Assembly: GCA_900766925.1 (NCBI GenBank)
Contig: CAAFXG010000011.1
Location: 1-8,245 of the forward strand
Length of the DNA stretch: 8,245 nucleotides
Direction of reading: 5' to 3'
DNA from: Lachnospiraceae bacterium
Lineage (GTDB): Bacteria > Bacillota > Clostridia > Lachnospirales > Lachnospiraceae
The translations under genes were made by a program, and so were the position numbers. Shown here piece after piece: positions 1 to 6,620 of the stretch (positions are counted from its first letter, which is position 1; each line of letters opens with the position of its first letter). The notes beneath the pieces are model-generated. The model made no database searches, had not been told where the DNA came from, and saw only the letters and a program-made list of their open reading frames with translations.

Positions 1-942
1 GTTACCAGGCAGAACATGGCTAACTGGACAATAAGGATAGCTGAGGAATACCTTTCACTTATATATGACAAGTATAAGTCGGAACTGCTTAAACATCATG
101 TAATACAGGCTGACGAGACTCCTCTTCTGGTAAATAAGGATGGACGACCTGCAGGAAGCAAAAGCTATATGTGGGTATACCGTACCGGAAAGTACGAGAC
201 ATCAAAACCGATAGTCTTATATGATTATCAGCAGACGAGAAAATCAGAACATCCAAAGGATTTCCTGAAGAACTTCGATGGTGTCTGTGTAACAGACGGA
301 TACCAGGTATATCATACCATTGAAGAAGAGATGGAAGACCTGACGATATCGGGCTGCTGGGCTCACTGCAGAAGGCGGTATGATGAAGCCCTAAAGGCTC
401 TGCCTAAGAGTGAGCAGAAACTAAGTCAGGCATATATAGCATTATCGCAGATACAGGCTATATACCATGAAGAGTCCAAGCTACAGGATATGCCTGCTGA
501 CAAAAGACGCAAAGAACGTCAAAAGACAGTAAAACCTCTGGTAGAGGCTTATTTCGCATGGGTAAAAAAGACAATAGATAAGGTTATGCCAAAAAGCAAA
601 ACACATAATGGCATGACATACTCAATAAATCAGGAAAAGTATCTGAAACGTTTCCTCGAAGATGGAGAAATACCAATCGATAATAATACAGCAGAGCAAA
701 GCATCCGGGGATTCTGTATCGGCAAAAAGAACTGGGTTATGTGCGACACAATAAACGGTGCAGAAGCAAGCGCAATAATATACAGCCTTGTTGAAACAGC
801 AAAAGCCAACAAGCTAAAGATATATGAATACTTTAATCACCTGCTGACAGAGATACCTGAACACATGGCAGATACAAACAGAGACTTCCTTAACAAGCTT
901 ATGCCATGGTCAGATGAACTGCCGGCAGAATGCAGAAAATAA
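1..942 (+). CDS. IS66-family DDE transposase (TnpC type), 5'-truncated by window edge
   Basis: This is the catalytic and C-terminal part of an IS66 transposase. The frame is open from base 1 (VTRQN before the Met at 16), matching the family segment SRQTMANW, so that Met is internal and the gene starts upstream. Counting from that Met, likely DDE residues are D33 (QADETP), D94 (VTDGYQ) and E227 (DNNTAEQSIRG). The IS66 signature CWAHCRRRYDEA lies at 114-125, IGKKNW at 235-240, and the short IS66 C-terminal domain (SLVETAKANKLKIYEY, ending ELPAECRK) closes the protein. The visible 313 codons compare with about 500 in a full protein. No internal stop or frameshift is seen, so the copy may be intact. 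It reads toward the polysaccharide operon. Confidence 0.95.
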   Translation, partial: VTRQNMANWTIRIAEEYLSLIYDKYKSELLKHHVIQADETPLLVNKDGRPAGSKSYMWVYRTGKYETSKPIVLYDYQQTRKSEHPKDFLKNFDGVCVTDGYQVYHTIEEEMEDLTISGCWAHCRRRYDEALKALPKSEQKLSQAYIALSQIQAIYHEESKLQDMPADKRRKERQKTVKPLVEAYFAWVKKTIDKVMPKSKTHNGMTYSINQEKYLKRFLEDGEIPIDNNTAEQSIRGFCIGKKNWVMCDTINGAEASAIIYSLVETAKANKLKIYEYFNHLLTEIPEHMADTNRDFLNKLMPWSDELPAECRK

Positions 943-945
943 AAT

Positions 946-963
946 GCCGCTCTTTTGAGCGGC
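946..963 (+). terminator. Hairpin just after the IS66 transposase stop, possible weak terminator
   Basis: GCCGCTC (946-952), a TTTT loop and GAGCGGC (957-963) form a perfect 7-bp GC-rich stem starting 3 nt after the transposase stop. The bases after it (TGTTCTA) are a poor T-tract, so termination toward wecB may be leaky. A hairpin occupies the equivalent place in the second IS66 remnant (7931-7949), which suggests it is a shared part of these IS ends. Confidence 0.5.
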
Positions 964-970
964 TGTTCTA

Positions 971-999
971 AGCGGGAGTACCCACTATGGAGCGTTTAC
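971..999 (+). repeat. Putative right terminal inverted repeat of the IS66-family element
   Basis: This is the last 29 bases of the element, ending GGAGCGTTTAC. Read inward it begins GTAAACGCTCCATAG, and the first seven bases (GTAAACG) match the start of the second IS66-type end at 7896-7902; after that the two ends diverge. The matching left repeat is outside the window, so the inner limit is a guess. Confidence 0.55.
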
Positions 1000-1033
1000 A
1001 AAATAAATGTGCTTGGATAGGAAAAGATAAATA

Positions 1034-2128
1034 ATGAAATTGTTATTGGTATTCGGAACACGTCCTGAGGCAATAAAGATGTGTCCAATTGTAAAGGAAC
1101 TGGAAAAACAACAGAATATTGAATACAAGGTTTGTTTGACGGGACAGCATAAGGAAATGATTAGTCCGATTTTGGATGCGTTTGGCATTTGTGAAGATTA
1201 CAATCTGAATATTATGAAAGATAATCAATCCCTTGTATCCATAACCGCAGATATTATTACAAAGCTTGATTGTATACTTGAAGTTGAGGGACCAGATTTG
1301 GTATTGGTTCACGGCGACACAACAAGTGCCATGGCGGCAGGTCTAGCAGCTTTTTATCGCAGAATTCCAGTTGGACATGTGGAAGCTGGACTTAGAACTT
1401 ATAATATGGATTCTCCTTTTCCTGAGGAGTTCAATAGGCAGGCAATAGATTTGGTAACAAATATGTTTTTTGCTCCAACCATTCGTGCAAAGGAGAATCT
1501 TATTAAAGAAGGAAAAAATCCTGACAAGATTTTTGTGACGGGAAATACTGCAATTGATGCTTTAAGGTACACAGTTAATCCGACATATACGGATGAGAAT
1601 TTGGAGTGGGCATCAGATAGTCGACTAATTTTGTTTACTGCACATAGACGGGAAAATATAGGAAAACCTATGAGGGATATATTTGGTGCGTTAATCGAAA
1701 TTGTCAAACAGAATGAAAATGTAAAGGTAATTTATCCGGTACACAAGAACCCTAAGGTGAGGGAAATTGCAAATGAACTTCTAAATGGAAATGAACGCAT
1801 ACGCCTCATAGAACCTCTTGATGTGATGAAGTTTCATAATTATTTGAAGGCATCTTTTATCATAATGACGGATAGTGGTGGAATTCAGGAAGAAGCACCA
1901 TCGTTGGGGGTTCCTGTTTTGGTTATAAGAGATACTACTGAGCGCCCAGAAGGAATCGAAGCTGGAACTACTAAACTGATAGGTGTAAATTGCGTTAACA
2001 TTATTGTGGAAGTCAACAGACTTCTGGCAGACAAAACAGAGTATATAAAAATGACTAAAGTAGAGAATCCGTATGGTGATGGGTTTGCTGCAAAAAAGAT
2101 AATAGAAGCGATAAACCATAATTTTTAA
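1034..2128 (+). CDS. wecB: UDP-N-acetylglucosamine 2-epimerase, non-hydrolysing
   Basis: This cytoplasmic enzyme interconverts UDP-GlcNAc and UDP-ManNAc, supplying ManNAc units for surface glycans. The 364-residue length is normal for WecB/MnaA. Family motifs run in order: FGTRPEAIKM near the N-terminus, TGQHKEM (36-42), VHGDTTSAMA, GHVEAGLRT, PEEFNRQA, VTGNTAIDAL, TAHRRENIG, YPVHKNP and TDSGGIQEEAPSLGVPVL followed by RDTTERPEG. The conserved catalytic acids fall at D95, E117 and E131, and the His of the HRREN motif at H204. An AGGAAAAG site (1019-1026) lies 7 nt before the ATG. It is the first gene after the IS66 end. No UDP-ManNAc dehydrogenase (wecC type) and no WecG/TagA-type ManNAc transferase appear downstream, so the user of UDP-ManNAc must be one of the neighbouring transferases or lie elsewhere. 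An alternative symbol is mnaA. Confidence 0.96.
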   Translation: MKLLLVFGTRPEAIKMCPIVKELEKQQNIEYKVCLTGQHKEMISPILDAFGICEDYNLNIMKDNQSLVSITADIITKLDCILEVEGPDLVLVHGDTTSAMAAGLAAFYRRIPVGHVEAGLRTYNMDSPFPEEFNRQAIDLVTNMFFAPTIRAKENLIKEGKNPDKIFVTGNTAIDALRYTVNPTYTDENLEWASDSRLILFTAHRRENIGKPMRDIFGALIEIVKQNENVKVIYPVHKNPKVREIANELLNGNERIRLIEPLDVMKFHNYLKASFIIMTDSGGIQEEAPSLGVPVLVIRDTTERPEGIEAGTTKLIGVNCVNIIVEVNRLLADKTEYIKMTKVENPYGDGFAAKKIIEAINHNF

Positions 2129-2166
2129 AGGCTTGATTAAAAGTCTATGAGTCTGAGGGAAATAAT

Positions 2167-3288
2167 ATGCCAAAGGTATCAATAGTATTGCCAACATATA
2201 ATGGTGAAAAGTATTTGAAAGAATCAATTGAAAGCATAATAAATCAATCCTTTGAGGATTGGGAGCTCATTATTGTTAATGATTGTTCAACAGACTCTTC
2301 TTTGGAAATAGCAAGAAGATTTGAGGAGAATGATGACAGAATAAAAGTGATAAACAATGAAACTAATCAGAAATTACCGAAATCTCTCAACATAGGATTT
2401 GAGTGTGCAAAGGGAGGGTATTATACATGGACTTCGGACGATAATCTTTATAGGAAAGATGCGTTATACGAACTGGTATCTTTTTTGGATGAAAATAAAA
2501 TATTTCCAATGGTCTGTTCGGATTTTGAATATATTGATTCAGAAAATAAAACAATTGCTGAATATAAAGAATTTGATATTTGCAAAATGTTTTACAAAAA
2601 TTGCGTTGGTGCATGCTTTATGTATCGCCGGGAAGCGGCTGAGACGGTTGGCAAATATAACGAAAATCTGTTTTTGATAGAAGATTATGACTATTGGTAT
2701 AGGATATTGGAAAAATACAAATGTATAGGATATATTCCAAAGAATTTATATAAATATCGATTGCATAATGGCAGTTTAACCAGCACCCAGTCTGTGAAAG
2801 TAGTAGAGCGCCTGAATGAATACAGAAAACAAAAGTGGGACTTGATTTTAAAAAATATATGTGATAAACAGGAATATCTGGTGGAATTTTTATATGATTT
2901 TTATGAGAATTCGGATGCATGCTTTGACCGCTTGAAAAACTATTCTGAAATATTAAAAATGGATGGCTGTTGGAATGATAATAGGAAGACTATTGTATAT
3001 GGGGCAGGCGCAGTCGGGGAAAAGGCTTTTGATTTATTAGGTGATGATATATATTGTTTTGCAGATGCAAATGTAGAAAAAATTGGTTCTAGATACAAAG
3101 GGAAGGAGATTATTTCGCCACATGAAATGATTGAAAAGTGTAATGATTATAATGTTTGTATAGCGGTATCAAGCGAGAAAATGTTTCAGGTCGTTGATGG
3201 TTTGACATTTGAAGGATTAAATGGATTTGTATCATATGCTTGGATATATAAATTTCTGACAAAAGAGATTGAAGATAGAACGGAGTAA
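2167..3288 (+). CDS. Family 2 glycosyltransferase with C-terminal Rossmann-like module
   Basis: This is a probable cytoplasmic transferase using a nucleotide-activated sugar; donor and acceptor are not predictable. The GT-A fold starts at the N-terminus with VSIVLPTYNGEKYL. D39 in IVNDCSTD is the likely nucleotide-binding Asp, SDD (90-92) takes the place of the metal-binding DXD, and EDYDYWYRI (172-180) carries the likely catalytic-base region. A linker rich in charged and aromatic residues spans about 205-270. A second domain follows at about 273-360, beginning KTIVYGAGAVGEKAF, with a second strand ending at D300 and later ISPHEM and VCIAVSS. This resembles the N-terminal nucleotide-binding fold of PglD-like proteins, and homologous segments occur in the next four genes. 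AGGGA (2156-2160) lies 6 nt before the ATG. The gap after wecB is 38 nt and the gap to the next gene only 6 nt. Confidence 0.9.
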   Translation: MPKVSIVLPTYNGEKYLKESIESIINQSFEDWELIIVNDCSTDSSLEIARRFEENDDRIKVINNETNQKLPKSLNIGFECAKGGYYTWTSDDNLYRKDALYELVSFLDENKIFPMVCSDFEYIDSENKTIAEYKEFDICKMFYKNCVGACFMYRREAAETVGKYNENLFLIEDYDYWYRILEKYKCIGYIPKNLYKYRLHNGSLTSTQSVKVVERLNEYRKQKWDLILKNICDKQEYLVEFLYDFYENSDACFDRLKNYSEILKMDGCWNDNRKTIVYGAGAVGEKAFDLLGDDIYCFADANVEKIGSRYKGKEIISPHEMIEKCNDYNVCIAVSSEKMFQVVDGLTFEGLNGFVSYAWIYKFLTKEIEDRTE

Positions 3289-3294
3289 AAACAT

Positions 3295-4494
3295 ATGAAA
3301 AATGAATTAATTAGTATAATTGTTCCTATGTATAATTCACAAAATACTATTCAGAAATGTGTGGATAGTATTTTGAATCAGACATACACCGATATAGAAG
3401 TGATATTAGTAAATGATGGGTCGATTGATAGGACTTTAGAAATATGTAAGAATTATAAGGAAAAAGATAGTCGAATAAAGATTATTTCACAATCCAATAT
3501 GGGTTTGATTTCTGCAAGGATTGCCGGAATAAATTCAAGCGCTGCAGATTATGTTGGTTTTGTTGACAGCGATGATTGGATAGAACCAACCATGTTTGAG
3601 GAATTGTTTGAATGTATGGCTAAATATGAATGTGACGTGGTTTCGTCTGGTATATATAGGGATTATGTAGAGGATAATTATACCCAGGAAGTATATGATG
3701 ATTTCCCGGAAGGTGAGTATAGAGATTTAGAATCGTCTATTTACAAGACAATGCTATGGGATGATAAAAAAAAGGATTTTGGGGTGCATTGCGAGTTAGT
3801 AAATAAACTATTTAAAAAGAAATTAATTAAAAAAATCTATGATAAAATTGATACAAGGGTATTTTATGGCGAAGACTGCCTGACTTTTTTTTCTTACATG
3901 ATGCTGGCAAAAAGTATTTATATTTTAAAAAAGAGTTTTTATCACTATATTATTCATAGTGATTCTATGTGTAGAAAAGCGGATGAAGGTCTTTTGTTAA
4001 ATACATATTATTTATACAAGGGTTTGGATAACGCCTTTGACGGATATGGGGAAGTATCATATTTGTTGAGGAGACAGTTGCGCCGTTATATTTTAGAAAT
4101 TGAAGCTCATTCTTTGAGGCAGATGTACAATGTCAGTATAGATTCACTAGGAGTATGGAAATTTGATTATCCAGAGGTGAAAAAAAAGCAGGTTGTAATA
4201 TACGCTGCCGGAGGGTGCAGTGTGGCACTGAGTAAATATTTAGTTGAGGATATGGGATGCTCAATTGTTGCTTGGTTGGATAAGAAACCTCAAGATAAGG
4301 AAAAAATGTGTTTGCACGAAATACGTCCTGCAAAAGATATTGAAGAATTAAATTTTGACTATTTGGTAATTGGAGTAGAACATGAATTGCTTGCTAAAAG
4401 TATAAAAAAAGAGTTGGAACAAATATATGATGTTCCGGAAGATAAAATATTGTGGAAACATGCGGATCATAATTCAATTTTTGATAGCTTATAG
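3295..4494 (+). CDS. Family 2 glycosyltransferase (EpsJ/WcaA-like) with degenerate C-terminal Rossmann-like module
   Basis: This is a second GT-A glycosyltransferase. ISIIVPMYNSQNTIQKCVDS opens the domain; D41 (LVNDGSID) would bind the nucleotide, GLISARIAGIN (70-80) and VDSDDWIEP (90-98, with the metal-binding DSD) are classic motifs, and YGEDCLTF (191-198) is the catalytic-base region. It resembles the following gene more than the preceding one, suggesting tandem duplication. The C-terminal module (about 298-388) begins QVVIYAAGGCSVAL, so the usual GAGxxG reads AAGGCS: the first and last glycines are replaced, and dinucleotide binding may be lost. The second strand still ends in Asp (AWLDKK, D329). 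Its Shine-Dalgarno GGAG (3282-3285) overlaps the end of the previous gene, 9 nt before the ATG, so translation is probably coupled. Confidence 0.9.
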   Translation: MKNELISIIVPMYNSQNTIQKCVDSILNQTYTDIEVILVNDGSIDRTLEICKNYKEKDSRIKIISQSNMGLISARIAGINSSAADYVGFVDSDDWIEPTMFEELFECMAKYECDVVSSGIYRDYVEDNYTQEVYDDFPEGEYRDLESSIYKTMLWDDKKKDFGVHCELVNKLFKKKLIKKIYDKIDTRVFYGEDCLTFFSYMMLAKSIYILKKSFYHYIIHSDSMCRKADEGLLLNTYYLYKGLDNAFDGYGEVSYLLRRQLRRYILEIEAHSLRQMYNVSIDSLGVWKFDYPEVKKKQVVIYAAGGCSVALSKYLVEDMGCSIVAWLDKKPQDKEKMCLHEIRPAKDIEELNFDYLVIGVEHELLAKSIKKELEQIYDVPEDKILWKHADHNSIFDSL

Positions 4495-4506
4495 TAATAC
4501 ATTTTT

Positions 4507-4511
4507 GGGGA
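4507..4511 (+). promoter_or_regulatory. Ribosome binding site that decides the start at 4520
   Basis: GGGGA lies 8 nt before the ATG at 4520. The frame is open back to an ATG at 4427, but that extension would overlap the preceding gene by 68 nt and adds 31 residues without resemblance to the family. The glycosyltransferase fold begins directly after the 4520 Met (SVIVPVYN). Confidence 0.65.
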
Positions 4512-4519
4512 TTAATTTT

Positions 4520-5680
4520 ATGAAAAAGAATTGCCTTCTTTCGGTAATAGTGCCTGTATATAATACATGTAAATATTTAGGTAGATGTTTAGATAGTCTT
4601 TGTGTACAAACTTGCGACCAGATTCAGGTTGTTATTGTTGATGATGGGAGTAGTGATGGGAGTGGTGAAATCTGTGATGAATATGCAAAAAAATATGAAA
4701 ATGTGTTAGTAATACATAAAAAAAACCAAGGTTTGGTTTCAGCAAGAAAAACCGGTATACAATCATCAGGTGGAAGATATATAGCATTTATTGATTCAGA
4801 TGATTGGATTGATGCTGATTTTTTTAAAAAGATAATTAACCAAATTTCTAACGCATCAATTGACATAATCGCTTTTGACTGTCTGAAAGAATATGAAGGG
4901 AAAACCGTAAGATGGTCAAATATGATAGAGCCTGGAGAGTACTGTGGAAAGGAACTTGATTTAATAAAAGGGACTTCTGTTTTTTTAGAAGAAGAATTTG
5001 TTCCATGGGTAGTGTTGCCTAATTTGTGGGCAAAGATTATTGATAAAGGATTAGTGGAAAAATATATATCAAATGTTAGTGATCTCACAACTTTTGGAGA
5101 AGATGCTGCTTGTTTTTATCCGTGTCTTTGGAATTGTAATAAGTTATTGGTTATAGATGAAGCTCCATATCATTATGTACAACGCGTTTCATCTATGTCA
5201 AATTCCTTTGACAAGATTGATACAAAAATAATTGAGGGCATTTCAAATTGTCTATTAAAATCAGACTATATGAATGATCACATAAGAGACCAAATAAGGC
5301 TTTATACATTCTATTTGTTTATGCTCCGCAATTATTCATATCTTGATAAATATGGATTTGTTTTGTTTCCGTTTGAGCAGATTAAACCAAATGATAAAAT
5401 TATAATTTATGGTGCCGGCGGATTTGGAGTTAGCTTGTGGGATTATATTAATTGTACTAAGTGTGTTCAACTTCAGGCTATTGTTGATAAGCGAGGTAAC
5501 GAATGTTCTACGGCAGATTATGAAGTGAAGGAAATAAATGTAATAGACAAATTGGATTATGATTATATTATTATTGCAATATTAAATGAAAAAATGTCAA
5601 AACAAGTGAGCAAATCTTTATCGGATATGGGAGTTGAATTAAAAAAGATACTTTACATAAAGGAGGAAATACTAAAATGA
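4520..5680 (+). CDS. Family 2 glycosyltransferase with C-terminal Rossmann-like module
   Basis: This 386-residue protein opens MKKNCLLSVIVPVYNTCKYL. Visible GT-A motifs are VDDGSSDGS (D41/D42), GLVSARKTGIQSS (71-83), IDSDDWID (91-98) and FGEDAACFY (192-200). The first 100 residues closely parallel the preceding gene product, so the two are probable paralogues that may add successive sugars. The C-terminal module (about 292-382) begins DKIIIYGAGGFGVSLWDY, with an intact GAGxxG and a second strand ending AIVDKR (D323). The gene starts 25 nt after the previous stop and ends in a 4-nt ATGA overlap with the methyltransferase gene. Start chosen at the GGGGA-preceded ATG. Sugar specificity is unknown. 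Confidence 0.9.
   Translation: MKKNCLLSVIVPVYNTCKYLGRCLDSLCVQTCDQIQVVIVDDGSSDGSGEICDEYAKKYENVLVIHKKNQGLVSARKTGIQSSGGRYIAFIDSDDWIDADFFKKIINQISNASIDIIAFDCLKEYEGKTVRWSNMIEPGEYCGKELDLIKGTSVFLEEEFVPWVVLPNLWAKIIDKGLVEKYISNVSDLTTFGEDAACFYPCLWNCNKLLVIDEAPYHYVQRVSSMSNSFDKIDTKIIEGISNCLLKSDYMNDHIRDQIRLYTFYLFMLRNYSYLDKYGFVLFPFEQIKPNDKIIIYGAGGFGVSLWDYINCTKCVQLQAIVDKRGNECSTADYEVKEINVIDKLDYDYIIIAILNEKMSKQVSKSLSDMGVELKKILYIKEEILK
5661..5666 (+). promoter_or_regulatory. Consensus Shine-Dalgarno for the methyltransferase gene, inside the upstream CDS
   Basis: AGGAGG lies 10 nt before the ATG at 5677, within the last codons of the upstream glycosyltransferase. Together with the ATGA stop/start overlap (5677-5680) it fixes the start and indicates coupled translation. 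It is the strongest ribosome site in the window. Confidence 0.8.
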
Positions 5681-6600
5681 AGATATATATATATGGTGCA
5701 GGTGCATTGGGACAAGCTTTTTTAGAGTTTTTAAAAGAATACAAAGTTGAAGGAAATATATCAGGGTTTATTGATAAAAGATATGATTCGATAAAAGAAG
5801 TTGGAGGGATTAGAGTTTTTGCTCCTGAAATACTGGATGATGGACAGGTATATTGTGTTTTGGCAATTTCGAACTCTAACGATAGAGATGAATTAAGTAA
5901 AAAGATGAAGGATAAGGGGATAAAAGTAATATCTTTGGATTTTTTTGCTAATATAGCAGGAATGGATAAGGTTGAGTTTAACAGACGTTTTTGTGCTTTT
6001 TATCATGTTGAGCATATGAATGATTATTTCGAGTCATGTGAAGAGGAAGGAGCTATCAATCGTTTTTGGGCTGAAGACTCTGCTTTTTACAAATTATTTA
6101 AGCAATTGGACTTGTCCAATGTTGTTGAACTGGCATGTGGAAGAGGACGACATGTTCCTCGTTATATTGATCAGACTAAAAAAGTTATTCTTGTAGATAT
6201 TTTAGAGAAAAATATAGAATTCTGTAAGGGGCGCTTTGGGAACTATGAAAATATTACTTATTATGTAAATAATGGGTATAATTTAGAAAAAATACCTACA
6301 GAAACTGTTTCTTCTTTATTTACATATGATGCTATGGTTCATTTTGAAATGATGGATATTTATGAGTATTTAAAGGATATATATAGAATTTTAAAAAAAG
6401 ATGGAAAGGTATTGATTCATCACTCCAATTATGATGAAGATTATAGTGCTTCTTTTGAAAATGCACCAAATGGAAGAAGTTTTATGTCAAAGCAGTTGTT
6501 TGCATATTTAGCATATAGAGTTGGATTTACGGTAAAGGAACAGATTGTAATTGATTGGGGCGTTAAAGATTTGGACTGCATTACGTTGTTGGAAAAATAG
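5677..6600 (+). CDS. SAM-dependent methyltransferase with N-terminal Rossmann-like module
   Basis: This probably methylates a sugar of the polysaccharide or its precursor; the acceptor is not predictable. Residues 1-90 are the shared module: MKIYIYGAGALGQAF, second strand ending GFIDKR (D33), then VFAPEIL and VLAISNS. After a linker (about 91-145) comes a class I methyltransferase fold: VVELACGRGRH (149-159) is the SAM-binding motif I, ILVDI (D174) the acidic post-motif, LFTYDAMVHFE (214-224) the next strand, and YRILKKDGKVLIHHSN (236-251) the typical core motif. Length 307. The start is fixed by AGGAGG and a 4-nt overlap with the upstream transferase. The module is at the N-terminus here, whereas the three upstream genes carry it at the C-terminus, so two modules lie back to back across this junction. 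Confidence 0.88.
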   Translation: MKIYIYGAGALGQAFLEFLKEYKVEGNISGFIDKRYDSIKEVGGIRVFAPEILDDGQVYCVLAISNSNDRDELSKKMKDKGIKVISLDFFANIAGMDKVEFNRRFCAFYHVEHMNDYFESCEEEGAINRFWAEDSAFYKLFKQLDLSNVVELACGRGRHVPRYIDQTKKVILVDILEKNIEFCKGRFGNYENITYYVNNGYNLEKIPTETVSSLFTYDAMVHFEMMDIYEYLKDIYRILKKDGKVLIHHSNYDEDYSASFENAPNGRSFMSKQLFAYLAYRVGFTVKEQIVIDWGVKDLDCITLLEK

Positions 6601-6620
6601 AAACTTATTGGGGGAACGAT

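Larger units (their letters stand above)
1..999 (+). mobile_element. IS66-family insertion sequence, right part (left part lies outside the window)
   Basis: The element enters from the left edge and ends at about 999. It holds the transposase C-terminal region (stop at 942), a short hairpin, and a 57-nt tail whose last eight bases are GCGTTTAC (992-999). Read inward from the right this is GTAAACGC, the GTAA-type start I associate with IS66-family terminal inverted repeats. The end lies only 34 bp before the wecB start codon. IS66 elements usually make 8-bp target duplications; the flanking octamer would be AAAATAAA (1000-1007), but the left copy is not visible. The exact boundary is inferred, while the family is firmly supported by the protein. 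Confidence 0.85.

Noticed and set aside
995..1023. Hybrid promoter made of TTTACA (995-1000) at the IS end plus TAGGAA (1018-1023)
   Set aside because: The -35 match is good, but the -10 matches only three of six bases and overlaps the ribosome site; transcription would begin almost at the start codon.
1781..2227. 148-codon minus-strand open frame across the wecB/GT2 junction
   Set aside because: It covers conserved wecB coding sequence antisense and shows no recognisable motif.
2399..2677. 92-codon plus-strand frame inside the first GT2 gene
   Set aside because: It is a frame-shifted shadow of GT2 sequence containing the SDD motif in the real frame.
4427..4519. Upstream extension of the third GT2 gene to an ATG at 4427
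   Set aside because: It would overlap the preceding gene by 68 nt, has no clear ribosome site, and adds residues before the GT2 fold that resemble nothing in the family; the ATG at 4520 has GGGGA upstream.
4624..5088. 154-codon minus-strand open frame
   Set aside because: It lies wholly inside a well-supported GT2 gene on the other strand, and its composition (Ser/Ile/Pro-rich) is that of an antisense shadow.
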